This document shows, piece after piece, positions 49,197 to 58,320 of a stretch of 64,000 nucleotides of DNA; positions within the stretch are counted from its first letter, which is position 1; each line of letters opens with the position of its first letter. The notes beneath the pieces are model-generated. The model ran no database searches. It saw only the letters and a program-made list of their open reading frames with translations, and was not told the origin of the DNA. Origin of the DNA: Allochromatium vinosum DSM 180 (GTDB lineage Bacteria > Pseudomonadota > Gammaproteobacteria > Chromatiales > Chromatiaceae); contig NC_013851.1 of NCBI RefSeq assembly GCF_000025485.1, forward strand, positions 1,403,154-1,467,153. The letters are read 5' to 3'. The translations under genes were made by a program, and so were the position numbers.

Positions 49197-49511
49197 ATGT
49201 TCAAGCTGACACCCGCCGCCGCCGAGCAAGTCCTCAAGGCGGCCAAGCAAGGCGGTACCGAGGGCATGTGCCTGCGTCTGGCCGCCGGCCGGAATCCCGA
49301 TGGAAGCATCGATTACCGCATGGGGTTCGACGACCTCACCGAGGACGACATCCGTCTGACCAGCGAGGGCGTGGAGATCGTCATCGCGCCCGACTATGTT
49401 TCGCTGCTCGACCAGACGACACTGGATTATGTCGAACTGGAGCCGGGGCAGTTTCATTTCATCTTCCTCAATCCCAGGGATCCGACCTATCGCCCGCCGA
49501 GCGGCGGCTGA
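49197..49511 (+). CDS. dsrR: DsrR, A-type-scaffold-like protein without cysteine ligands
   Basis: IscA-fold protein of about 104 residues that in A. vinosum affects dsr expression at the post-transcriptional level. The fold is seen in MFKLTPAAAEQVLKAAKQGG and LRLAAGRNPDGSIDYRMGFD. The three iron-sulfur cysteines of A-type carriers are absent: the first loop reads RNPDGS and the C-terminus ends RPPSGG. Two adjacent ATGs (49194, 49197) are possible. AAAAGGGG is upstream. Confidence 0.93.
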   Translation: MFKLTPAAAEQVLKAAKQGGTEGMCLRLAAGRNPDGSIDYRMGFDDLTEDDIRLTSEGVEIVIAPDYVSLLDQTTLDYVELEPGQFHFIFLNPRDPTYRPPSGG

Positions 49512-49526
49512 TCGCGTGTCCGGATC

Positions 49527-50633
49527 ATGGACCTCAGTCACGAGGACAGTCTGCGGCTCCACGTCCTGCTGGCCAGTCAGCCGCTGGCCATCCGCATCGA
49601 CGAAGACCGGATGCGGGTCCAGGGCCTGACCGAGCGCGGCGAGTCGAGCGTCCAGCTCAATCCCAATACCGCGCCCGAGCGCTATCTGCGCCAGGTGCGC
49701 GAACTCATCTCCGGGCATGTGCTTGGCTCGCCCGGTGGGTATCCGGTCTATCTCAGCCGCTGGACCCGTCTGGGTCAGATGCGCGACGAGAGTCTGGCGC
49801 AACTGCTGCGGCTCGGCGAACCGGAAGCCGTGGTCGCCGCCGTCGGCTCGCCTGGACTGACCGACGAGCTGGCACGCCGCGCCTGGTGGGTGATGGAGGA
49901 CGCCGGCAACGCGCGCCGGATGCTGGCCAATCCGCGCGTGCGCGACGGACGCATGGGGCCGGTCCTGGCCGAGTATCTGCTCCAGTATCTGCCGTTCGAG
50001 ACCGACTCGGAGGCAATGATTGAGAGTGTGCGGCTGATCCTGCACCCTGGACTGCTCGACGACGAACGGCGGCGCGATCTCTGGACGCGCGCGGCGCGCA
50101 GGCCGGCCTGGCTGGCGGGGTTTCTGTGTGCCGGGTTCGACGACTGGCCCGAGCCGGCGCCGGCCCGCGCACGCCCTGAATCGCTGAGGTCTCCGGCGAA
50201 CGCTGATGATCCGGTCGCGCACCTGTTGGTGCGACTCCATACGCCTGCCGGTCAGGGTTATCTCAAGACCATGGCGCGCATCCTGGACAAACCGCCCAAC
50301 CAGGATGTCCTGCTGACTGTCCTCGACTGTCTGCGTGCAACCTTCGCGCCCCTGCGCCCCGAGGGCGATCCCGATCTCGGACTCGAAGCCCTGATCCGCG
50401 ACGCCGAGGACTTCCCGTCCTCTGATCCGCGCCTGCTCGAACTGGCGCATGTCTGTGCCGACTGTCGCGCCGAACTCCAGGCCATGCGTTTCCTCTCCGG
50501 TGTCGGCTATGCCCTGATCCGGCCGCTACTGTCCGATCCGACCACCCAGGGCACCCTCATGCGCCGCAAGCTGGCCCCCGTGCTGACAGCGATGGCGAAC
50601 CAGATCGAACGCTTGATCGCGGACCGGGATTAG
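49527..50633 (+). CDS. dsrS: DsrS, dsr-associated protein of unknown role
   Basis: The 368-residue last gene of the cluster. It is a soluble, helical protein with no catalytic motif I can name; cysteines occur in FLCAGFDDW, VLDCLRATF and AHVCADCRAE, the last a CxxC. Family members are found only with dsr clusters, and deletion in A. vinosum was reported to affect sulfur oxidation mildly at the regulatory level. ATG at 49527, 15 bases after dsrR. Convergent with ruvB. Confidence 0.9.
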   Translation: MDLSHEDSLRLHVLLASQPLAIRIDEDRMRVQGLTERGESSVQLNPNTAPERYLRQVRELISGHVLGSPGGYPVYLSRWTRLGQMRDESLAQLLRLGEPEAVVAAVGSPGLTDELARRAWWVMEDAGNARRMLANPRVRDGRMGPVLAEYLLQYLPFETDSEAMIESVRLILHPGLLDDERRRDLWTRAARRPAWLAGFLCAGFDDWPEPAPARARPESLRSPANADDPVAHLLVRLHTPAGQGYLKTMARILDKPPNQDVLLTVLDCLRATFAPLRPEGDPDLGLEALIRDAEDFPSSDPRLLELAHVCADCRAELQAMRFLSGVGYALIRPLLSDPTTQGTLMRRKLAPVLTAMANQIERLIADRD

Positions 50634-50646
50634 CCGCTGGCGTCGA

Positions 50647-50670
50647 TGACGCTGAGCGGTTTGAGCGTCA
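50647..50670. terminator. Hairpin between convergent dsrS and ruvB
   Basis: TGACGCT (50647-50653) and AGCGTCA (50664-50670) make a 7-bp stem in the 34-base gap between the two convergent genes, overlapping the ruvB stop codon. Location suggests a shared terminator, but neither strand has a clear T run. Confidence 0.4.
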
Positions 50671-51723
50671 GGAGGTTTCCGATTCAGAGCCGAAAAGAGT
50701 CGTGCCAGTGCTCAACGGTGTTTGGATGCCACTGAGTCCGAAATGCTGATAGGCCGACTGGGTGGCCATGCGTCCGCGCGGGGTGCGCATCAGAAATCCC
50801 TGCTGGATGAGGAAGGGTTCGAGCACGTCCTCGATGGTTCCGCGTTCCTCACCGATGGCGGCCGCCAGGCTTTCGACCCCGACCGGACCGCCGTCGAACT
50901 TCTCGATGACAGCCGAGAGCAGGCGCCGGTCCATGTGATCGAAGCCGAGCGCATCAACCTTGAGCATGGAGAGCGCGCGGTCGGCGATCTCGGCGCTGAT
51001 GCGTCCGTCACCGCGTACCTGGGCATAGTCGCGTACCCGGCGCAGCAGCCGATTGGCGATGCGCGGCGTGCCGCGCGCGCGCCGCGCGATCTCGGCTGCA
51101 CCGTCCGGTTCGGCCTCGATGCCGAGAATGCCGGCTGAGCGTTGCACGATATGGGTCAGATCTTCGGCCGAATAGTATTCGAGCCGCTGCACGATACCGA
51201 AACGGTCACGCAGCGGCGAGGTCAGCAGTCCCGCGCGCGTGGTGGCGCCGACCAGGGTGAAGGGCGGCAGATCCAGCTTGATCGAGCGCGCCGCCGGTCC
51301 TTCACCGATCATGATATCGAGCTGATAGTCCTCCATCGCCGGATAGAGCACCTCCTCGACCACCGGACTCAGACGATGGATCTCGTCGACGAACAGCACG
51401 TCGCCCGGATCGAGATTGGTCAGGAGCGCAGCCAGATCGCCGGGTTTCTCCAGCACTGGCCCGGATGTCTGACGCAGATTGACCTGCATCTCGTGGGCGA
51501 TGATGTGCGAGAGCGTGGTCTTGCCCAGTCCGGGCGGGCCGAAGATCAGCACATGGTCGAGCGCCTCCTTGCGCCCACGCGCCGCGCCGATGAAAATCTC
51601 CATTTGCTCGCGCACCGCCGGTTGTCCGACATAATCGGCGAGCTTACGTGGACGGATGGCGCGATCGATGGCGCGGTCGTCGGCGCCAGCCTCGGCGGTG
51701 ATGAGTCGGTCTGGATCGTTCAT
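50668..51723 (-). CDS. ruvB: Holliday junction branch-migration helicase RuvB
   Basis: Hexameric AAA+ motor that drives Holliday-junction migration with RuvA. Walker [10 protein letters not shown], Walker B VDEIHR, sensor 1 GATTRAG and the arginine-finger region SPLRDRFGI are visible. The C-terminal winged helix ends near [17 protein letters not shown]. 351 residues. ATG at 51723. ruvA and ruvC are not in the window, so it is detached from the usual ruvCAB unit here, or they lie elsewhere. Confidence 0.98.
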   Translation of the reverse strand: MNDPDRLITAEAGADDRAIDRAIRPRKLADYVGQPAVREQMEIFIGAARGRKEALDHVLIFGPPGLGKTTLSHIIAHEMQVNLRQTSGPVLEKPGDLAALLTNLDPGDVLFVDEIHRLSPVVEEVLYPAMEDYQLDIMIGEGPAARSIKLDLPPFTLVGATTRAGLLTSPLRDRFGIVQRLEYYSAEDLTHIVQRSAGILGIEAEPDGAAEIARRARGTPRIANRLLRRVRDYAQVRGDGRISAEIADRALSMLKVDALGFDHMDRRLLSAVIEKFDGGPVGVESLAAAIGEERGTIEDVLEPFLIQQGFLMRTPRGRMATQSAYQHFGLSGIQTPLSTGTTLFGSESETS

Positions 51724-51891
51724 GGGGTTCGAGTGGAAGCGAAGAAGGATCGGTTGAGCTGGGAGCGGACCGCGATCGGCACATCTCGCTGTACAGGTGG
51801 CCCTGGTGTCTCCTAAGGTGTTGTGGTCAGCTTAACGGGATGCGCTCATAATGTCTGCAATCGAATCGCCAACTGCTCGCTCCAGGGCCTC

Positions 51892-53427
51892 ATGAGGATG
51901 CCACGCCTGACTCCGACGCTCGGCCTGACGTTACTGCTGACACTGGCCATCGGCCTGCTCACGCCGCTCGACGGCTGGGCCAAGAAGCGCGGTTCCTCCA
52001 GTGGCGGCTATTCGCGCCCCGCGTCGAGCCTGAGTCAGCGCACGCCATCGACACGCCCGAGCGCCATCAAACGTACCCCATCGGTCAGCGGTGGCTACAG
52101 CCGCCCGCGTACATCGCCATCGGCCATCAGCTCTCCCGCAACACGCGGCAGCGCCACGGATCAGACGCTCTCGCGCCAGGGCTCGAAACGCGCGCTCGAC
52201 GACTTCCGTCGCCAGCGCGAACCCGAGGCGCCCGCCATCGAAACGGTCTGGAACCGGCCCTCGACCAGCGGAACGGCCCCGAGTGCGCCACGCCGGCCCT
52301 CGACGCTCGATTCCATTGGCGACGCCATCGGCGGATACGGCGGACGTGGCAGCGCCACCCCCTGGACGGGCGGCGGCCGGCAGATACCGGCGACGCGGCC
52401 GGCTCGGTCCCCGTCTTCGTTCGGTCCCTGGAGCGCCGTGCTGCTCTGGGGATTGCTCGAAACCCTGTCGCGGCCCGGACATGCCGAGTTCTTCTACCAT
52501 CATGCCGATGATCCGGGCTATCGCCAATGGCGCGCCGATGCCGAAGAGCAGGCGCGCGAGGATCCGGCGCTGGCGCGCCAGTTGACCGAACTCGACACCC
52601 GGCTGGCCTCGATGTCGGGGCCGCGTGACCCCAATTATCCAGCCCCCGAGATCGAATCGCCCGGCTTTCCCTTCGGAGCCTTGCTGACGGCGCTGTTTCT
52701 GCTGCTCATCGCGGCCGTATTCATCGTCGTGCTTTGGCGGCGCTTCTTCGGCGAGGTCGGCCGGCGCCGGCCCGCCGTGAAGCATGATAGAGGCTCGGGC
52801 AAGCGAACGGCCTATCGTCCCGACTGGTTCCGCGTCGGCATGACCCTGCCGGTCGATCCATCGCTGTTCATCCTGGCCGAGCCGCTGACCAAGCTCCAGG
52901 CGCCACGGTCGGCGAGCGGCAGCGGTCTGGTTTCGGTCGAGCGTGTGGGCGAGGTCCGAGGCGAAGGCGTGACCTGGTACCGACTCTACGTCTCGGGCGG
53001 CGACGGATTCTTCCAGGTGCACCTGGATGCGCCTGGTCAACCCGACGAGTGCCGCTATTTCTCGCGCCTCGACGTGGTCGAACCGGCCGATGCAGACGAG
53101 TGGGGCGTCTGGCTCGATCGCGACGAGGGTCTGATCGGCTGGCCGGAGTTCCAGACCCAGGATGGCCAGCTCTATGCCCGTCTCTGGTCGCCGGGCCAGA
53201 CGCGCCGCGAACCGTACTCGCTTCGCGAAACCCTGGAGGCCGCCGACGGCACGGACATCGAGCCGTGCCGGCAGCAGGCCATGCTCTATACGCGCGCCAC
53301 CGGTGCCCAGCCGCCGATGCCGAGTACCGAATATCTGCTGGTGGCCGCCAACGAGCAGGGTGACGGCGCCTGGGTGTCACTCCATGTCGGGATCGATATC
53401 CCCGTCGCCAGCCTGAACCTGAGCTGA
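51892..53427 (+). CDS. YjfK-like DUF2491 membrane protein
   Basis: A 511-residue envelope protein. It has an N-terminal signal or anchor (LTLGLTLLLTLAIGLLTPLD, 20 shown) and a long Ser/Arg/Pro/Gly-rich disordered stretch (about residues 30-175). One membrane helix (FGALLTALFLLLIAAVFIVV, about 263-282) is followed by a beta-rich domain (about 305-505) resembling DUF2491/YjfK: GLVSVERVGEVRGEGVTWYR and RDEGLIGWPEFQTQDG, quoted in part. Downstream YjfL- and YjfJ-like genes match the E. coli yjfKLJ neighbourhood. ATG 51892 preferred; 51898 possible. Confidence 0.75.
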   Translation: MRMPRLTPTLGLTLLLTLAIGLLTPLDGWAKKRGSSSGGYSRPASSLSQRTPSTRPSAIKRTPSVSGGYSRPRTSPSAISSPATRGSATDQTLSRQGSKRALDDFRRQREPEAPAIETVWNRPSTSGTAPSAPRRPSTLDSIGDAIGGYGGRGSATPWTGGGRQIPATRPARSPSSFGPWSAVLLWGLLETLSRPGHAEFFYHHADDPGYRQWRADAEEQAREDPALARQLTELDTRLASMSGPRDPNYPAPEIESPGFPFGALLTALFLLLIAAVFIVVLWRRFFGEVGRRRPAVKHDRGSGKRTAYRPDWFRVGMTLPVDPSLFILAEPLTKLQAPRSASGSGLVSVERVGEVRGEGVTWYRLYVSGGDGFFQVHLDAPGQPDECRYFSRLDVVEPADADEWGVWLDRDEGLIGWPEFQTQDGQLYARLWSPGQTRREPYSLRETLEAADGTDIEPCRQQAMLYTRATGAQPPMPSTEYLLVAANEQGDGAWVSLHVGIDIPVASLNLS

Positions 53428-53479
53428 CCGCCTCAGCCGTCACGAACCGCTTGCCCGCAACACTCCTGGAGTCCATAAC

Positions 53480-53905
53480 GTGACCGATACGCTCGATATC
53501 CTGTGGCAGACGCTCAACAGCGGACTGCCGATCCTGTTGCTGCACTTTCTCACCACCCTGGCGCTGCTGGGGTTGGGTGTCGGCTGTTATGCCCTCATCA
53601 CGCCCTTTCGCGAGCGCGCCCTGATCCGGCAGGGAAACACCGCCGCCGGACTGACGCTCGGCGGCGCCTGGGTCGCCCTGGCCATCCCCCTGGCCGCCAC
53701 GCTGGCCACCAGCGGCGTCTGGCTCGACATCCTGCTGTGGGGGAGCGTGGCGGTGCTGATCCAGCTGCTGACCTTTGGGGTCTTCATCGTATCGTTTCGC
53801 GATTTTCGCGCCGCCATCGAGTCGGGCAACGTGGCCGCTGCCGCGCTGTTGGTCGGAGTGCAGATGGCCGTCGCGCTGCTGAACGCCGGCGCCATGGCCG
53901 GTTGA
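53480..53905 (+). CDS. DUF350 membrane protein, YjfL-like
   Basis: A 141-residue protein with about four membrane helices: LPILLLHFLTTLALLGLGVG, TLGGAWVALAIPLAATLATS, LDILLWGSVAVLIQLLTFGV and NVAAAALLVGVQMAVALLNA (20 each). A conserved acidic/basic loop (VSFRDFRAAIESG) lies between helices three and four. Two copies of the DUF350 unit are expected in this family. GTG at 53480 with CTGGAG upstream. Function unknown; sits between YjfK- and YjfJ-like genes. Confidence 0.82.
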   Translation: MTDTLDILWQTLNSGLPILLLHFLTTLALLGLGVGCYALITPFRERALIRQGNTAAGLTLGGAWVALAIPLAATLATSGVWLDILLWGSVAVLIQLLTFGVFIVSFRDFRAAIESGNVAAAALLVGVQMAVALLNAGAMAG

Positions 53906-54035
53906 TCGGCCCGCTCGATCGTCCAGTCAGTCGGCCGTCACGCGACTCCGCTGTCAGCTGTCGCCCGCTCGCTTGAGACACCAACGTATTTCCGTACTCG
54001 AACACCTTTTCTGTCATCGTCAGGAGCTGCTGTCC

Positions 54036-54809
54036 ATGTTCAATTTCATCCGTCACTTCGTTGGGGTCAAGACCGACCAGGCCGTCCAGAGCGGCATCGA
54101 GGCCCTGGTGCGCTGGGACCCCAAGGGCGCGACCGAGGCCGAGCTGCGTGTCATGGAGCAGCATCTCGACGAACTGGGCCTGGAAGTCGCCCAGGCGCGC
54201 GCCGTCTACGAGCGCGAGAAACAGGAGGCCGACGCCATCCAGACGCTGCTCGATCAGCGCATGGCGGCCGCCGAGATGCTGCAAGGCCAGCTCGCGACGG
54301 AGGCCGATCCGACCCGTCGCACGGCACTCGAACAGAGTCTGCACACCCTGCTCGACATGCTGGAGCAGATGACCCCGGACGTGGAGCGCGAAGCCAGCGA
54401 GGCGACGGATGCCCAAGCGTTCCTGGCGATGCTGGAACAGACCTATGCCGATGCAGGAACCAAGCTCAAGGAGGCCCGCCGTCAGCTGGAGCGTGCCGAG
54501 CGCGACATGCGGCGAGCCGAGCAGCAGCGCGAGCAGGCCGAGCGTCAGGCCGAAGCCGCGCGCCGCGCCGCCGGACTCAGCGGCACCACCAGCAGCCTGA
54601 ACGTGGCTTTGAAGGCGATGAACGACGCGGCGGCACGCGATCTGGCCCAGGCCGAGGCCGCGAGCCTGAAGGCCAAGCTGCTCGCGCCCACGCGCCCCGA
54701 GCAGGATGATCCCAACATCGCTGCCGCCCTGGCCGCTGCCAGTGGCAAAGGGCCCGTTCCGCAGTCGGCCAGTGAGCGTCTGGCACGACTGAAGGCGCGT
54801 CAGGGCTGA
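54036..54809 (+). CDS. PspA/IM30-like protein, YjfJ-like
   Basis: A 257-residue, almost wholly helical protein of the PspA/Vipp1 superfamily, which binds and remodels stressed inner membrane. A short amphipathic start MFNFIRHFVGVKT precedes long coiled-coil helices rich in Glu, Ala, Gln and Arg (about residues 30-190: LERAERDMRRAEQQREQAER). The last 60 residues are Ala-rich and disordered-looking. ATG at 54036 with CAGGAG upstream. No pspBC or pspF is seen; the DUF350 and DUF2491 proteins may take over the sensing role. Confidence 0.82.
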   Translation: MFNFIRHFVGVKTDQAVQSGIEALVRWDPKGATEAELRVMEQHLDELGLEVAQARAVYEREKQEADAIQTLLDQRMAAAEMLQGQLATEADPTRRTALEQSLHTLLDMLEQMTPDVEREASEATDAQAFLAMLEQTYADAGTKLKEARRQLERAERDMRRAEQQREQAERQAEAARRAAGLSGTTSSLNVALKAMNDAAARDLAQAEAASLKAKLLAPTRPEQDDPNIAAALAAASGKGPVPQSASERLARLKARQG

Positions 54810-54885
54810 GCCACCTCTGAGCTATCTGGACAATCAGCGATCGTGGCGCCGAAGCGGATGGGAGTCTGGCGCGGATGACTTGGAT

Positions 54886-54910
54886 CAAGGCGGGGGGCTG
54901 CACCGCCTTG
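54886..54910. other. 8-bp hairpin after the yjfJ-like gene
   Basis: CAAGGCGG (54886-54893) and CCGCCTTG (54903-54910) form a perfect stem with a 9-nt loop in the 159-base gap before the hemerythrin gene. It could end the yjfKLJ-like transcript, but no T run follows. Confidence 0.35.
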
Positions 54911-54968
54911 CAGAATCGCGTCCGGCTTTCGTCCATCCTGTCCAGTCATCCTGCGAGTCGATCCAATC

Positions 54969-55409
54969 ATGTCATCCATCATCACCGACGCCTTCACCCA
55001 CGATCATCATGCCTGTGACCATCGGCTGGCCGCCGCCGAGAAGAGCCTGACCAGCGGCGACTGGGAGGCTATCGGCCGGGCGTCCGAGGCGCTGATCTCG
55101 GCCGTGAACCATCATTTCGACGTCGAGGAACAGACGCTCTTCCCACGTCTGGCGAGCCTCTATCGGGTCGCGGCCAATCCGATCGAGGTCATGTGCTCCG
55201 AGCACGCTCAGATGCGCGCCCTGCTCGGTGATCTGGGCGAGGCGGTCGCGCAACGCGACCGCGATACCTGCCAGGGCGTGCTGGAGACCTTCCATTTCCT
55301 CACCCAGCAGCACAACTCCAAGGAAGAGATCGTGCTCTATCCCATGGCCGATGGCGCGCTGCGCGATCAGGCGACCGAGATCGCCGGGCTGGTGGCGCGT
55401 GAGTCCTGA
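54969..55409 (+). CDS. Hemerythrin-domain (HHE) protein
   Basis: A four-helix-bundle protein of 146 residues with the HHE diiron ligands: DAFTHDHHACDH near the N-terminus, VNHHFDVEEQTLFPRL, and FHFLTQQHNSKEEIVLYPM in the last helix. Such proteins bind oxygen, nitric oxide or iron, for example in repair of NO damage. ATG at 54969; no strong ribosome-binding site. The DUF2249 gene begins inside its last codons, and an NnrS/CcoN-like gene follows, a combination often met in denitrifiers and NO responders. Confidence 0.88.
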   Translation: MSSIITDAFTHDHHACDHRLAAAEKSLTSGDWEAIGRASEALISAVNHHFDVEEQTLFPRLASLYRVAANPIEVMCSEHAQMRALLGDLGEAVAQRDRDTCQGVLETFHFLTQQHNSKEEIVLYPMADGALRDQATEIAGLVARES

Positions 55410-55626
55410 GACCGACGCGACGCTCGAACTCGACGTGCGCCGGCTCGAACCGCCCGAGCCGCTCGAACGTATCCTCGATACGCTCGCCGACATGCCTAGG
55501 GACGCGCGACTGCGGGTCGTGCATCGGCGCGAGCCGTTCCCGCTCTACGACCTGCTGCGCCGTCTGGGCTACCAGTGGCACACCGAGGGCGCGGACGAGT
55601 ATTTCGAGATCCTCATCTGGTCCTGA
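55399..55626 (+). CDS. DUF2249-domain small protein
   Basis: A 75-residue protein with the SirA/TusA-like DUF2249 layout: LDVRRLEPPEPLERILDTLA then a turn and LRVVHRREPFPLYDLLRRLG and YEWHT-like YQWHTEG. No cysteine is present, unlike true TusA. Start is a GTG at 55399 that overlaps the hemerythrin stop by 11 bases in another frame. DUF2249 proteins often sit beside hemerythrin and NO-related genes. Confidence 0.85.
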   Translation: MSPETDATLELDVRRLEPPEPLERILDTLADMPRDARLRVVHRREPFPLYDLLRRLGYQWHTEGADEYFEILIWS

Positions 55627-55641
55627 AGCGGAGATCACGCC

Positions 55642-56931
55642 GTGCTCAATACCGCTGGACTCAGCCTGGATCAGGCACCGCCGATCCGGGTGCCTTTTTC
55701 CTTCTTCCTGGCCGCGCCGTTCTTCGTTTTCCTGGCGGGTGCGCTACTGCTGTGGCAGGGCGAGTCGGCCCTGCTGACGCGCTGGTCGCCGAGCGCCCTG
55801 GCGCTGACCCATCTGATCGCACTCGGCTTTCTGACTCAGGTGATGCTGGGCGCCTTGTTCCAGATGCTGCCGGTTCTGATCGGCGCGCGCGTGCCGGGGG
55901 CGAACTGGATTGCACCGCTGGTGCAGGGGTGCCTGATCCTGGGGACGCTGGCGCTCGCGGTTGGACTCCAGTGGGGCGGGGCCGTCTGGCTCAGTCTGGG
56001 GGGCGGTGCGCTCGCGATCGGGCTGGCCGCGTTCATGGGGGCGGCCGGGATCGCGCTCGTACATGGCCGGGGTGCGCTGCGCACGCTCCAGGCAATGCGG
56101 CTGGCGCTCTTCGGATTGCTGATGACGCTGCTGCTCGGCGTGTGGCTGGTGGCTGGCCTGGTCGGCGTGCCGGTCGACGGACTGACGGCCTGGGTCGATC
56201 TGCATCTCGGCTGGGCGCTGCTCGGCTGGGTCGGAATGCTGATCCTGGGCGTCGGCTATCAGGTGGTGCCCATGTTCCATGTCACACCGGCCTATCCGGC
56301 CTGGCTGGCGCGACCGGCAGCCTGGGTGATCCTGAGCGGCCTGCTGCTGGCTACAGCCGCGACGCTCATGGGTTGGGGCGGTCTGGCGGTCTGGGGATTC
56401 GGGTCCGCCGTCGGAGTTCTGGCCGTCTTCGCGCTGGTGACGCTGGACCGGCAGCGCCAGCGCGAGCGTCCGCGTATCGATGTCACGCTGCTGTACTGGT
56501 GGAGCGCCATGCTGAGCGCATTGCTGGCGGCTGTGGTCTGGCTGTCAGGCGGGCGAGCGGAACTGGTCGGGGTACTGGTCCTGATCGGCGTCGGACTCGG
56601 ACTGCCGAGCGGGATGCTGTTCAAGATCATGCCGTTTCTGAGCTGGTTCCATCTCCAGCATCGGCAGGTCGCGGCGCGGCGTTTCGACGTGCGGCTGCCG
56701 CACATGCAGGCGTTCATCCCCGAGCGCTGGGCGCGCGTGCAGTTCGGGCTGCATCTGAGCGCACTGCTGGCGCTGACGCTGGCGACCACCTGGCCTGAAA
56801 CGGTCTGGCTGACGCCGCTCGGCGCACTCATGATGATGAGCGCCGCCGCACTGCTGAGCTGGCTCCAGCTCGGCTGCTATCGGCGTCATCTCCAGATCGG
56901 ACGGCGTTTCCTCACTTCTTGCGCTCGGTGA
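55642..56931 (+). CDS. Polytopic membrane protein, NnrS / cbb3-oxidase-subunit-I-like
   Basis: A 429-residue protein with about 12 hydrophobic helices. [20 protein letters not shown] and [20 protein letters not shown] contain histidines in positions like the heme or copper ligands of NnrS and CcoN families, as does [12 protein letters not shown] cannot settle which family it belongs to. GTG at 55642, 15 bases after the DUF2249 gene, suggests one transcript with hemerythrin and DUF2249. A role in NO or oxygen handling is inferred from that context. Confidence 0.65.
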   Translation: MLNTAGLSLDQAPPIRVPFSFFLAAPFFVFLAGALLLWQGESALLTRWSPSALALTHLIALGFLTQVMLGALFQMLPVLIGARVPGANWIAPLVQGCLILGTLALAVGLQWGGAVWLSLGGGALAIGLAAFMGAAGIALVHGRGALRTLQAMRLALFGLLMTLLLGVWLVAGLVGVPVDGLTAWVDLHLGWALLGWVGMLILGVGYQVVPMFHVTPAYPAWLARPAAWVILSGLLLATAATLMGWGGLAVWGFGSAVGVLAVFALVTLDRQRQRERPRIDVTLLYWWSAMLSALLAAVVWLSGGRAELVGVLVLIGVGLGLPSGMLFKIMPFLSWFHLQHRQVAARRFDVRLPHMQAFIPERWARVQFGLHLSALLALTLATTWPETVWLTPLGALMMMSAAALLSWLQLGCYRRHLQIGRRFLTSCAR

Positions 56932-58315
56932 AACGCTTGAGCCGCTGCTTCTTGGCGATCTGACGCGCCGTGAGCGTGTTGCGCTTGCCCTGATAGGGAT
57001 TGGAACCGCTCTTGAACTCCAGCCGCAACGGCGTGCCCAGCAGATCGAGCTCCTTGCGGAAGCGGTTGATGAGATAGCGCTTGTAGGTCTCGGGTACCAC
57101 GTCGGTCTGGTTGCCGTGGATGACGATGATCGGCGGGTTGCGTCCGCCCTGATGGGCATAGCGCAGTTTGATGCGCCGGCCGTGGACCAGCGGCGGCTGA
57201 TGCTCCATCACCGCCGCTTCCAGCAGCCGGGTCAGTTCAGGCGTCGACAGGTCGCGCGTGGCATTGGCATAGGCCAGATCGACATCGTCGAGCACATGGC
57301 CGACACCACTGCCGTACAGCGCCGAGACCCGGTGCAGCTTGGCGAAATCCAGAAACGCCAGCTTGCGCGCGAACTGATCGCGCACCCGGTTGCGTGCATC
57401 CGGGTCCAGCCCGTCCCATTTGTTGATCGCCACCACCAGCGCCCGCCCGCTCTCGATGATATGCCCGGCGAGCGTGGCGTCCTGCTCGCCGATGCCCTCA
57501 TGCGCATCGATCACCAGGATGATGACGTTGGCCTCTTCGATCGCTTGCAGGGTCTTGATGACGCTGAACTTTTCGATCGGGTCATGGACGCGCGCGCGCC
57601 GGCGCAGTCCGGCCGTATCGATCAGGGTGTAACGCTGGTCGTGGCCGGGCCGCTCGAAGGGGATGAAGATACTGTCGCGCGTGGTGCCCGGACTGTCGAA
57701 CGTGACCTGCCGTTCCTCGCCGAGCAGCCGGTTGATGAGCGTGGACTTGCCCGCATTCGGACGCCCGACGACGGCGACCTTGATCCGGTCGTGCTCGATG
57801 TCCGCCGCATCCTCTTCCGCGCTCTCGGGTAGATGCTCGAAGACATGGTCGATGAGTCCGCGCACCCCCAGACCCTGGGTCGCGGACGCCGCCCAGGGAT
57901 CGCCCAGCCCGAGCCGATGGAAATCGGTCACGGCCAGCGTCGGATCCATGGTGTCGCTCTTGTTGACGACCAGGGTGATCGGCTTGCCGAGCCGACGCAG
58001 TCGCTGAGCGATGTCGATGTCTTCGGGCGTGCAGCCGTCGCGGGTATCGACCATGAACAGCAGATGATCGGCCTCCTCGACGGCGCGCTGAACCTGACGC
58101 TCCATCAGTGCCTCGATTCCTTCCGCCGCAGTACCGATGCCGCCGGTGTCGACGATGACATAGGGGCGCGGTCCGATGCGCCCGATACCGTACTGCCGGT
58201 CGCGCGTCAGACCGGGGAAGTCGGCGACCAGCGCATCACGGGTACGCGTGAGACGGTTGAAGAGGGTCGATTTGCCGACGTTGGGGCGGCCGATCAGAGT
58301 GATGACGGGCAACAT
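56912..58315 (-). CDS. der: Ribosome assembly GTPase Der (EngA)
   Basis: Essential GTPase of 50S subunit maturation with two consecutive G domains: first G1 GRPNVGKST with NKSD as G4, second G1 GRPNAGKST with NKWD, then a KH-like domain ([20 protein letters not shown], in part) and a basic tail ([17 protein letters not shown]). 467 residues. Its 3' end overlaps the NnrS-like gene on the other strand by 20 bases. bamB ends six bases upstream, the conserved bamB-der pair. Confidence 0.98.
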   Translation of the reverse strand: MLPVITLIGRPNVGKSTLFNRLTRTRDALVADFPGLTRDRQYGIGRIGPRPYVIVDTGGIGTAAEGIEALMERQVQRAVEEADHLLFMVDTRDGCTPEDIDIAQRLRRLGKPITLVVNKSDTMDPTLAVTDFHRLGLGDPWAASATQGLGVRGLIDHVFEHLPESAEEDAADIEHDRIKVAVVGRPNAGKSTLINRLLGEERQVTFDSPGTTRDSIFIPFERPGHDQRYTLIDTAGLRRRARVHDPIEKFSVIKTLQAIEEANVIILVIDAHEGIGEQDATLAGHIIESGRALVVAINKWDGLDPDARNRVRDQFARKLAFLDFAKLHRVSALYGSGVGHVLDDVDLAYANATRDLSTPELTRLLEAAVMEHQPPLVHGRRIKLRYAHQGGRNPPIIVIHGNQTDVVPETYKRYLINRFRKELDLLGTPLRLEFKSGSNPYQGKRNTLTARQIAKKQRLKRFTERKK

Positions 58316-58320
58316 GCGGA

